The notes beneath the pieces were generated by a model. That model was not told the origin of the DNA and ran no database searches. It saw only the letters and a program-made list of their open reading frames with translations. This document shows, piece after piece, positions 45,901-57,900 of a stretch of 64,000 bases of DNA. The DNA comes from Micromussa lordhowensis (lineage: Eukaryota; Cnidaria; Anthozoa; Scleractinia; Lobophylliidae). A program made the position numbers and the translations under genes. Positions within the stretch are counted from its first letter, which is position 1, and the number at the start of each line of letters is the position of its first letter. The stretch is taken from the NCBI GenBank assembly GCA_964020085.1, contig OZ026603.1, forward strand, positions 9,862,426 through 9,926,425. The letters run 5' to 3'.

Positions 45901-48900
45901 ACTGCATTCAGTTCAAGTGTTCACTTTTAACAGCAAAATAAAAAAAGAACCATAAATTTCTCATTGAATACCAAGCAATAACTGCTCGTTTCCTTTGAAA
46001 GACAGATCATGTGAAATTTGAACAAATTATCTAATTTAGAAACGCTTGATCGCAGGTTAAATTCACAAGCCACTTGACACCGACAAAAGACAAAAATATT
46101 CGAAGACATGTTTTTGATTTCATATCAGATTAACCTATTACATGTGACATACCAGATCCATCCCTGCTGCTGGAGAAAGACTTTACTTTTAAGTAGGGTG
46201 GAGGAGATGGAGGGGTACCAGCGAGTCGACTGTAAAGATATTTGCCTCTTCTTGCTACCATATCCATTCGAATGAAATGAATTTCACGTTGTATGTCCAA
46301 CAGCTCGTTATGGGAAGATTTTCTTCCATGCCAACGTTCGAGTCTCTCCTCCAGCCTCTCCATTGTGTCAACATCGTCGTGATAAAAGGACTTCTCGACT
46401 TCAAATAAAATAACAATCAACGCAAAGCTTTTGAAACCTGAAGCTTCGCACTAACTGTTACAGAGAGATGTTTGTGACGCCCTGGGGCCGGGTTGTTCGA
46501 AAGCCGGTTAACGCTAACCCAGGGATCAAAAATTAACCGAAGTATTACTTTTTCTTGCATGTAAATATTTTTCATTGCTTAGGTTCTGTGTAGTTTGAAA
46601 TTGCTCAAACTCAAAACTGCAGGGCAAACAATAGAAAACGAAAGCCTCTCGGAAAGTTACAAAAACTGAAATCCAAATTCTCGCTAATCCTGGGTTAGTT
46701 TCATCGGGCTTTAGTAACCCAGCGCAGGTGGTGTGCCTACATGTCCCTGCCAAGGATCTAACTAGCCATGCTGATGACCTTCAAAGTAACTTCAATCCTC
46801 CATAGCAAAAAAGATGGCGGCTGTACATTTTACCACAATACCATGTGCACCTTAAAGTGCCCATAAAGTACAAGGAAAGCCGTATTTTTGCAATGTTTCT
46901 CCCTCTGCTAACGAGCTTGCTAACGAGTATATGTTTGGTTTGAACATGTTAGCACTTTTCTGTACGTTTTTACTAGCGTTGTTAGAGCTTTCGTCCGCTA
47001 AGACTTATGGTAAATGTACAAGTCGCCGTTTTTTTTTCGTACGGAGGATAAAATTACTTTGAAGGTCATCAGAATTACTTTGACGGTCATAATATTGATA
47101 CTTTGAACCATAACTATAACTAACTATAACCATGCGCGCTGTCAGATGACTTTAACGTGTACGCACCTAGCGATCTCTTGACCTCACTGGAGAGTGAGAA
47201 AGAAAAACGCGTCCAGCATCTAAAAATATCCAGGAATAGGTAACATAGCCAGTAAAACTGACCGACCGACCGACCTATAACTCCTTCTAGCTACGCTCTT
47301 GCTCGTTAGAAAAGGGTAAGCAGCGATCGCGAAATACCAAGTTACGTACATATTGATGAATTGTCAAGTACAATTGTTTCTAAGGGTTTCATTCCTTCAT
47401 TTTACCTTACCGTACTCCTCTAAGAGAACGTTGACTCTTCTTTTCAGCTCTGTGTTCTCCTTCTCAAGGTTTGATATCCTCTCCAAATAATCTAATATTT
47501 TATAACGAAAGGTAAAAACAGCTAAGCTAAACAAGGAGTCTTAAGAGTTTGGTTTCCTTCCTTGTTGCGACCTAAAGTTTACTTAGGTTTGTCACTACCA
47601 TGACTATGTAAATTAAATATTTACTTTGTAAAGAAAAAAAAAATTTACTTTGTCCGATTTTTCAGTTCCTAAACACAGAAAATAAGGGGCTCACATGAGC
47701 TTAGTAGTAGTTGGTTTTAATAATGGAACGCATACTGTTTCCTAAGACATTTTGTAAGCATCGTTACAATCTCTGTACTAGTAATCATGACACCACGTGT
47801 ATAATGTTGAATCCGATTCAATGTAGGTTTGTAGTAGCAATGTATCAAAACAGGGTCATACTTTTAGAATGCGCAACTGGAATAGTCGTTGTTGAAGCAA
47901 AGACCATGGGCTGAGGTTTAGTAATGGAATGTGGAGCGAGCAAAGAGGCGGATTCAGGTGTAGGGAACTTTTCTTTTGCTGTTTGGTTCTCTTCAGGTTC
48001 GTGTCCTTCAAGCAATTTTTCAAAAATAGCTGAAAAACTATTCAAGGTTTTTAAAAACTTTTCTCTAAAAAAGGACTTCAACCCCGACTGGTATCAGGTT
48101 GTCGTAATACATTAAGGTTCAATTAAAATTATTACCACCAAAATTGGTTACGATAAAAACTATCGATAACAAATCACGACGTTTCGACCCCTCCGAGGTG
48201 ATTTTTAGTGCGAGTTGAAATATATAAAATTAGCATAAATATGTTTCTTACAGTAAAAAATACTTTAAAATGTCACGAACGGTAGACTGCAATAAAATAT
48301 GTGAGATGTGATAAAATATTCACGAAGTTGAAAAGGCGACCTAAAACAATGAGAAAAAATGACACAATACTAATAAGCATAAAAAACTGATCTAAACAAG
48401 TGATTTAGCGCGCATGAAATCATACTGTTTGTTCAGTGCTGGTTTTAGTTCTTTGATAAAAAACATTTCGAAAATAAGACAGTCAAATTTGTTCTGACAC
48501 TTCCTAAAAATTCTAAAACTTTGCTCAATGTCATCTGGCTTCTTGTCACGTTGCTTCCTAAGGTAGTGTCCAAATGCAGATTCTTTGTGTTCTTCAATTC
48601 GTTGATGTATTGTTTTCCGCAAGAATTTTATGTCTACAACTCCATAAATAGCTTTTACCCAGAATTAGCACATAATAGACTAGGTCCATCCCCTCCTTCA
48701 AGATTCTTATAACAATGTCACTCAGTAAGCGACATCTGCAACTACTAACATATCCAAATAGAATACGATAAGGGACAAGTAAATAATACATGGTTTCTAG
48801 TTTCTTTAGTATCTTGACAAAAAGAACCAGTTAGGGACCGTTCATTTTTTATGAGATAGGGGGGGGGGGCTGGTGGGATTGAGGGGGGGGGCCATGAAAA

Positions 48901-51900
48901 AAAAACTGGTCTTAAAGGGGGGAAGAAGCAAAGACTTTGAAAAACATTTAACTATAAAAAATTGCGATAAAATACTTCTAAACATGATAAAAAGTTAAAA
49001 AGTTTAAACACGACGTTTCGATGTACATTACATCATTATCAAGTGAAATAAAAATGAAAGCTAATTACTATAAATACAAAAATGGACAATAGATAATTAA
49101 TATAGTAGCATAGAAGAATGCTAAAACAGAAACTTAAACAAAAAGTTTCGCACGTATAGAGTCCGCTTGCGTATTTAAGCAAGGCTTAATTTTCTTGATG
49201 AACAGCATTTCAAAAATTAAACAATCAAATTTGCTCTGGCACTTACGTAAGATCTTAAAATGGCCCTCATTCAATAAGTGTTTATTCCCGTGAACTTCAA
49301 GAAAATGCTTGCCAATAGCCGAGTTCTTGTGTTCAGCAACGCGTTGAAAAAGGTGTCTGGCTGTGTAGCCGACATAATCTGCATCGCACAGATCACATGA
49401 AAAATGGTAAACAACGCATTGCTGATTCACAATCGACGGCTTAACTTCCCTAGGCTTAAGATCATTCTCCAATTTCCTGCTCACAAAAACTGGCTCTAAT
49501 GTGGGGCGAATCTTATTACTTAGATCGTGAAATTGCCTGCGAACCGCATTGGCAGCTACTTGATCCTTAAAAGGAAGAATAATTCTGATCTTACAACTGC
49601 CTTCAGGCCTCTCCTCCACCGCCTGCTCCGACACACTACGAACAAAATTACTAATGATGGAATCTATGAGAGCTCTAGGATAATCTAGGCGACTGAAAAT
49701 TGAGCCCAATTTGTTACATTCTAAAATGAAAGCTTGTGTTGTAGAACATAGAGCGTACGCGCGATGTAACATTGTTTTAACTAAAGACACCTTATATCGC
49801 TTGTCAGTGTGGCTATGGAAATGCAATAGTAAGCCACTGTTCGTTTGTTTCCTGTAAACTTGAGTTTCAAGTTCAGTCCCACTCTTGATGACTTCAATGC
49901 CAATAAAAGGAATCCTACCACGGACAGGGAGTTCCATTGTAAATTCCATGCTGGGATGGAGGCCATTTAGAGTATCGAGAAACTCGGAGGCAGCGTCAAT
50001 GCTAGGCATTTTAGCCAGGGTGTCATCCACGTAACGCTTATACAGATCAGGTATCAGACCATCGCGGGAGAGCTTCTCTTCTAGGTGACACATAAACACA
50101 TTTGCCATCAGAGGGCCAAGAGGGGAGCCCATGGCCACCCCATCAGTCTGTTCGTACAGTTGACCATCGAACTGGAAAAGTTGGTTGGTTGTAGCAATTT
50201 CCAGTAATTTCGCAAGCTGATCCTTTTGTAAGTTGAGGCCATAGGTCTTGTTGAACCAATCGTCAGTGAACGCTTTGTGGACTAGGATGTTAATCGTCTC
50301 ACTCAAGGGCACATTAGTGAAAAGCGATATCACATCATAGGAGACTAAGATGTCATCCTCATTCACGGAGATGGTACGGATTTCATCAGCAAAAGCAAAG
50401 GCATCAGTGATTGTGTAGTCATTGGTGGACAGTGGCTTAAGTTTCTCTTCAAGCCATTTGGCGAGATTGTAGTTGTAGGTGCCAGTTGCTGATAAAATGG
50501 GTCTCATACTCAGTGTGGTTTTATGGGTCTTCGGAAGGCCATACAAGTGTGACAATCTGGAACTCTTTGGAGAAAGCGAGTTGGCGATCTCTTTAGGTAA
50601 AATTTGATGCAAGGCTGTACGCAACTCTTTCTCTTTCTGTAAGAGCGGATGGAAATGTTTAGCTGGACGTCCACGCCTCTTTGGTTGCTTTTCATCAACA
50701 TGTACAAACTTAGAAGTGTTATCGATTGAAGCGGCGCTTAAAAGACGGATGTATTAAAGGGGGGGCCATCCAAAAAAATATCGTCTGTAAGGGGGGGTCA
50801 CTCAAAAAATTACCCTAAAATATTGTAAGAAAAGCATCTATGATGATGCAAAATTTTCTACCAAAATGCCCAAAATTGCATTTCTGAGGTTCTAAAAATC
50901 TAAAATTTCCCGGGGGAGCATGCCCCCTGGACCCCCCTAGTTTGTAATGGATGGAACAATATCAATTCAAAACTACTTGAGAATGTTCACTCCCAACAAT
51001 AAACAGTACCTTGTTTATCAAAGGAAAAGACAGATTACCATGGCCAGTGCACATGTAAATATTTAAAAATTATTTCAACTATTTTCAATTTAAACTGCAG
51101 TAAATCTACAAATGTTGCCAGAATGGCGTAAAATAGCGTTTCTGAAGTTCTGAAATTCTAAATTTTCTCGGGGGAGAATGCCCCCGAACCCCCCTAGTTA
51201 GGGCACTTGTTGGGTTAAAAATAGTCAGATTACACAAAGGACATATCCCATAGGCGAAAACGGTGATTCAGAAAGAACTTTTTGAAACTGCAGTTTTTGT
51301 GTTTAACTTATAAGGTAGAGTTTACTTGATCATTCTGTTTGCTTTGCTTTCGACTTCTTTTTTTTTTTTTGGGGGGGGGGGGGGGTCATAAAAAAAATTT
51401 AGGTTTATAAGGGGGGGCCAGGGAAAAAATATCCGGTTAAGAGGGGGGGCCATCATATGCTACAGAGACTATCTACCAAATCCCACCAGCCCCCCCTACC
51501 CCATAAAAAATGAACGGTCCCTTAGGGCTTGGAATATGGCCTATTTTAAAAAGGATTTCATTGGTAAAAAGAATAGAATACAGTTCTTTATACTGAAAGG
51601 ATCTTAAGAAGGGTTCGCTAGAAAACTCTCATGGGCAAAAAAAAGGCTTCTGAAATACAGTTATCTTCCAGATCAAATTCTTCCGCCATATTGGCCCATT
51701 TCCTTTTCAGACTTAAACTATATCCAAAACACTATAATAGTCACGGCATTTAAAGTTCTCCGGATCAAGAACGACGGTAAAAGTAAGTGGATGTTTACGT
51801 AGATTGAATGGCACTGCATGTCTCAATCCTGTCCAGGTCAAAAATTATTCAAAACCTTTCTCCTTCAAAAGTGTTAAAGGAGTCAATATTTGTCTTATCA

Positions 51901-54900
51901 CTAAGTAGATCTTTGGTATACTTAATACCTTTTGATAAATATCGTTTATAAAACACACTTTTACCGTCAATCTTTATTTCTCTGTTATTCCATATAATAT
52001 ATTTTTATTATTCAACAAATTGTAACACTATCTAAATATGGTCATGATGCTCTTCGATATCTGTCATCCGTAGGTAACAGATATCTGGCGGTATACGTAG
52101 CTTCGTACGTTGGAAGAAAAAGTGAAGCGAGAAAAATGTCGACAGAGAGATTTAAAAATGTTAGGCTGTTTTGTTATCAACTTGTAGAATAATAAAACAA
52201 TTATCCTGCTCAATCTCGCGGAATATTGTCTGATTTTAGCAGACTCGGCCTACGGCCTCGTCGGCTAAGTATCAGACGATATTCCGCGAGATTGAGCAGG
52301 ATAATTGTTAAATATTCGCCATCACAATCATCAAGGTCTCGTAATTCTGACCAAGAATATTTAATTGTCAACGGCATAGTTACAATTAAATACAAACAAT
52401 CCCCGGTGACTACTTAAGAGATCATTAAGATAAAGTTTCCAAAAACTGCTACAGCTATCATCAATTTTCTTTTAACCAACTTAAGGAGGCTGGCAACAGT
52501 TTCCAGCACTTTTCTAACAGCTATACTTTGAAGGATAAATACTAGGACTGTTTAACAAGTGGTGCTACAATAATGGTATCAAAACACTGCCCAATCATTG
52601 GTGAACATGTTGCTGTCAAATTTGTGACACAATAGGTTACCATAGCAACAGTATGACCTGCTAAAAACACGCTTAAGCCAAAATTAAGGGTGTTTTTAGC
52701 AGGTCATACTATTGCTATTCATCCTTCAAAGTATAGCTCTTAGAAAAGTGCTGGAAACTGTTGCCAGCCTCCTTACCTTAAGGCTTTAACCATGCTTTCA
52801 TAATCAACCGTTTTGATGCCGCCAGAACCGTTGGGCGCATAAGTGGAGCGTCTAGTAACCTTATCTTTCCCATTCCATAGGAAATGAAACACCAGAGTAT
52901 TAAATTCGTTTATAATTTCGGGTGGAGTAGTGGAGAAAACAAACTTAAAACTACCAGGGGAGACCGATCTAGAATAAACTGATTTTATAGGCATGTACCA
53001 AAGATGCATTAATTGTTGTAGACATATAGTTAACACGAAAGGTAAAAAAAAAAATCATTTTAAAACTAAAGCCAACATTAAAAGATAGAATGACAAAAAC
53101 TTTCTAATATTTACAAAGTTCGCGCCTGTGCCTTGCACAAGCCGTCTGAACACAAGCGAATTCATCACTTGGTGTTTACCGCAAAGAACACCGCCATTGC
53201 TGTGCTCCGAAATGAGCAACTAATTAACAGTTATTCAACAGGTACAGCCTTACCGTCTATGAAAAGCTTTCCTTTTGTAAATCGCAGTTTCATGCCTTGG
53301 TCAAACGCCTCTTCCATGATTGGGAGTGCTTTTTTCCGGAGTTCGAAGTCATAAGAGGTAAAGTCTTCCACAAATCTAACCGAGCACAACGCTTGCTTGT
53401 TTTTCTGATTCTTGGTAACACGAAGTAGATCTCACTTGAAAGGTCTGCTATATATTTTGAGTTATAGAGTTCTTCAAAGACAAGAAGAGTGAAATAACTT
53501 CGTATAATTGATAAACAGTCTTCACCATCAGCACGAACTCAACACGACGCGTCTTTACTCCATCATATCCAGTCCTGCTCATTACATATGTTATTGCATT
53601 GTACCGTTCGTGACATTTTAAAGTATTTTTACTGTTAAAAACATGTTTATGCTAATTTCATATATTGCAACTCGCACTTGAAAATGACCTCGGAGGGGGT
53701 CGAAACGTTGTGATTTTTTATCGTTAGTTTTTATTGCAAAATCAATCTCAAAGAAATTACTCATGAAAACTGGTTACGTTCGGCATAAAAAAATATCTGA
53801 ATGCAATTTGAGAACGCGATTACTTACCCTGGCCGCTGTCATCACTAATGTCTTTTCCTTTCTCGATTGGCGTAGTAAATTCTCCGGCCGCGGGTACATC
53901 TCCAAAAACAAATTCTGAAACGGTATCCTTTGCTGCTTCAACTAGGCTTGCACGTTTACCTGCAACGTCTCCAGGCAGTAAACGACTTTGCTCAGATATT
54001 GCTGTAACATCAGAAGCAAATCACATGTAAAATGATCACGAGGTAATGAAGCTTGATGATCAACCACTGAACTTTGTTTATTGAATAAAGGGGGCAAGTT
54101 TCTAAAGAAACTGTGGTGCTGCGTCGATGGGAGTATAATTTGGTTTTATCAACTGGGTTGATAATGTGAATTGGCCACCGTAAAGAGATTCGGAAGCTGA
54201 CGTTTCGAGCGTTAGCCCTTCGTCGGAGCGAATCCATAAATCCATTGAAGTTTACCGGTCCCCACTGAGATCCCAATAATTGGGGACACCGATAGATAGA
54301 TAGTCCTTGAATGAACCTAAACAGGGTGCTGGAAGAAAGGAGTCGTCTTTCACATAAAAAATGGTTTGAACCCAGGAGTATCAGTAGTTCGTGTAGTGTG
54401 ATCGTCCGGGTGAGGATACATGTAGTTATGAGAAGAACTGTTGTTGGTGACTGACATTTCGACCACCTGAGCGGAAGTCATCTTCAGAGTCAAGTGAATA
54501 GTGTTAACCAGTCTATGGTCTGTTGAAAGTGATTGGTCAGTTTGGCCTTGATGGTATTGGCGGTAAGACTCGTGTAAAGTCAGTCTGTTTGAGGTCCGCC
54601 TATTGTTAGTCAAATTAAGTCGGTCTGTTAGAGGTCCGTTTGAGGCAACCCTAAAACCACAGGTGGCCCAAGCTCGATATATGAGTAGCTCTATGTGGAC
54701 CTTTGCATTGTTACGTGACTCGAGCGATTTGCATATTTATAAAGATTTGTATGGGGAAAGAAGTAAACCCGAAAAAAAACGAAAAATTACCGTTGAATTA
54801 CAATAAAAACCGCTTACCTGAATTCCAGCTCCGCTTTCTTTGTGTGCTGTGTGATTTTTTAACTGATTTAGAGCGGTTTAGCGTAGTTTAGGTTCCAACG

Positions 54901-57900
54901 GTTTCTTCTCTCTATATATATAGAACAATCACACCCTCCTGCCTACCCTCGGGCCTTCATTTGCTCACGCCATCGTTTACGCCGGCCAATCCGAACTCGT
55001 TCCAGAAGTCGAAATGGCGTAAACGGCGTAAACGATGGCGTGAGCAAATGAAGGCCCGAGGGTAGGTAGGAGGGTGTGATTGTTCTCGGGGTCATTTTAC
55101 CTTGGTCCACCGTGTGAGTGAGAAAATTTACCTTTAGGCCGGGTCGCTAAGCCATTTTTCAAACGGCCGTGCACTGGACATCCGAATAAAGCCGTTTTCG
55201 ATGGAGCTCAACGGACAAGATTGTGGAAATCGCGGAGAAATAATTTCCTTCCTGTGCCGACGGCGACTATCTCCCGAGGGCCACGTGGAGTTTTGAGGCG
55301 ATCGGAGCCTTTGGAAGGAATTTATGGCCGTTCTCCTTCAGTTGATCCGGTCGCCGTTCGAGCTCGAGTGTCCTACCTTGTAAAGATATATATAGAGAAG
55401 AAACCGTTGGAACCTAAACTACGCTAAACCGCTCTAAATCAGTTAAAAAATCACACAGCACACAAAGAAAGCGGAGCTGGAATTCAGGTAAGCGGTTTTT
55501 ATTGTAATTCAACGGTAATTTTTCGTTTTTTTTCGGGTTTACTTCTTTCCCCATACAAATCTTTATAAATATGCAAATCGCTCGAGTCACGTAACAATGC
55601 AAAGGTCCACATAGAGCTACTCATATATCGAGCTTGGGCCACCTGTGCTAAAACCAGGAAGGGTGGAATCACGGAATCATGGAATGGTGGTACCAGGGTG
55701 GAAAAAGGCCCTGGGCGGAACGATGGAATCACGGAACGGCGGAAAATCACCCGAAACCCTAAAAGATGGAAAGGCGGAAAGGCGGAAAATCTCCCCAAAT
55801 CCTGAAAGACGGAACTATAAATCCCGTCTTAGGATAAGACGGCAAGTAAAAAGAGAAACTGTAAAACAAAACCGCTTTAAAAGGCTAATGCTAGAAAGCA
55901 ACAGATCTGCGGAAAATTGCGTCCCCCCCCCCCCTCTCCCCCCAAAAAAGGGTTAAATAATTAACAATTATTGGACGAGGTTGAGCAAAATATCGTGATT
56001 TGACAGTGGCGAGCAGACCGATTATTTGCCGAAGCCGAAGGCTGAGGCAAATAATTGATCTGCGAGGCACTGACAAATCACGATATTTTTGCGATAACCG
56101 AGTGTGTGCCGACCTTTAAGATTTGGCGCGATTTGTCGTCGCAAATTTCATCGGCACGTGACACACAGCCTTTCAAATGGACATTGATTTTAATATAACT
56201 CTAACCTACGTACACAACCAGACGATTTTTTCACTTTTAGTTAAAGTATTGTATTGTATTGTCGTTTCTGTGGCTCAAAATGAGCGAGCGATTTGGTGGG
56301 TTTTCGCCATTTTGAGCCACAGAAACGACAATACACAGCAACTGAGGTAGCTTTACGTTTATTTTGAGCTTTAACATAGACATTACTCGACATAAGTTTA
56401 CGATATGAAGACCTTCAATATTCCCATACATTTTTTTATATTTCGAACTTACAAGCAGACACGGCGCTTGTATGGGCTCCCTGTGTTTGTACTGTAGGTA
56501 AGCCAGTTAACGTTGTGGTTTGTCAGTTGATGATGTACAGCGGTGTGATTGTTTCGTTGCTCGTTTGTGTTCAGTTAGTCTCATGTTAAAGGTTTCTGCC
56601 GGTCTCACCAAGGTAAGAAGCCTGCTCCCTGTCTATTAGGTATTTTAGGTTTTCTTTCACTTAAAGCCAGTGCTAGGGTTTCAAGCCCTCAACAGTAGCA
56701 TTAGCAGTCTCTGAAAAGTCCACTTGAAAGTTTTGCCCGTATAATTTAGTTTTCCTACACATACCGATGAAGGTTTTTTTAAGTGACAAGCAGGAATATT
56801 TCTACCCCTTACGGTCAGCTACGATTTACACTTAAATATTTATAGTTTATAGTACTACGCACCCACCTGAATGACCCCCGAGGATCTGTTTGCCTTTCTC
56901 GTACTCCTCCTCAGAAATAAAGGTTTTCAACCTCACCTCATCGAGGCCAAGTTTCTTCAATACCTCTGCTGTTACAAGAATTTCCTGGGCGATTGCATTG
57001 AGATGGCCGCTGCAGTAATCTTCCCACAGTCCTTCTAGAATCTGTAATGAGCTGCATTCAACCGTTATTAGCAAACTACCCACATCGTGGTTACGCACAA
57101 AAACATTTAGTTTATATCTCAGATATTGTAAGAACAATTCAAACGTTTGTTTAAATGATAAAATCACCGTCCAGATTTCTATCTCTGTTGGAGTATTCAG
57201 TGGATTTAGTTGAAGCTCTCCAGAGTCAGAAACCTCATCCTCTGCCCGTTCCTGGTCACGGACAGGTATGACACATATCCCACGTGACTCGCCAGATTCG
57301 CCAGGGATCTGGTTTAACATAATTGGTAATCCAGCCTGCCTGATGCTCTCAATGGTATTGACAACAAGTATGGCTGTCAGAAAACAGAAAACAACAGAGA
57401 TTTTTTACTTGACTACCTGGTGGATTTTCAGTTTAGTTATCGGTTGTTTATAAAGTATCTTTATTTATTACTTTAATAATTATCATAAGTTTTATATTTT
57501 AAAATGCGGATAAACCCCTAACCGAGGACAAATACACTAAAATATCAACTGCGGGCATTCGTTTTAGCTCAAGGAAAATATGATGTAGAGCATGGGTCTT
57601 TTCAGCATCGTGGACAAATTCCCAAAGCAGCAAAGATTAAAAGAATACCCTCGTGGAAACAACACGAAGGTTTCTGAGGTTTGAGAAAGTTTCCCGCAAA
57701 TGTGACGTGAAATGTCATCATGAATAAGACTATTCACAATTTCTTCAGCATAAATCTGTACAAGACTGCGCCTCATTAGGACTCAATTGTATAAAACCTG
57801 ACAACTGTCCCATAAGAATTAAAACCAAGCCGTCATGTAATCTCAGCTTTTGATGGGTAATCAAGTTTTTAAGAGCAATTTAAAACAATTAAATAAATAC

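Larger units (their letters stand above)
40600..47520. repeat. Tandem array of ~2-kb units carrying exon pair b-a
   Basis: Three full units and a partial fourth, with a period of roughly 1.9-2.15 kb. Each has exon b (81-84 nt; 63 nt in b3), a MITE starting tgatgaccttcaaagtaac, a foldback starting gggccgggttg, and exon a (243-249 nt). The MITE lies at about 40622-40921, 42769-43067, 44693-44995 and 46770-47070. Plus-strand 62-82-residue frames starting MAVVHF or MAAVHF lie in that MITE and are not genes. Confidence 0.9.
48600..53420 (-). pseudogene. L1/Tx1-like LINE fragment, interrupted by several insertions
   Basis: Read on the minus strand: an ORF1p C-terminal-like piece (53420-53226: FVEDFTSYDFELRKKALPIM, LRFTKGKLFIDGKAV), then ORF2 C-terminal pieces. 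At 53036-52774 it reads PPEIINEFNTLVFHFLWNGK and ESMVKALR. Beyond the MITE at 52484-52773 the text continues as LSWLKR...SFWKLYLNDLLSSHRGLFVF. Beyond the foldback at 52198-52307 come GLRHAVPFNLRKHPLT and FTNEILFKIGHIPSPN, and beyond the Harbinger-like element FCQDTKETRNHVLFTC, the C-terminal zinc finger. Most of the endonuclease and RT core is deleted, and several frames are broken. Confidence 0.75.

Noticed and set aside
49134..50624. Group II intron or telomerase origin for the reverse transcriptase
   Set aside because: YVDD, the GLPKTHK motif and the C-terminal GIY-YIG module are the Penelope-like combination.
53226..53420. Further exon of the HEPN-TRADD-caspase gene (a donor-like ggtaagg ends it)
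   Set aside because: The sequence reads like a LINE ORF1p C-terminal domain, continues to a stop past the donor, and lies just upstream of LINE ORF2 pieces on the same strand.
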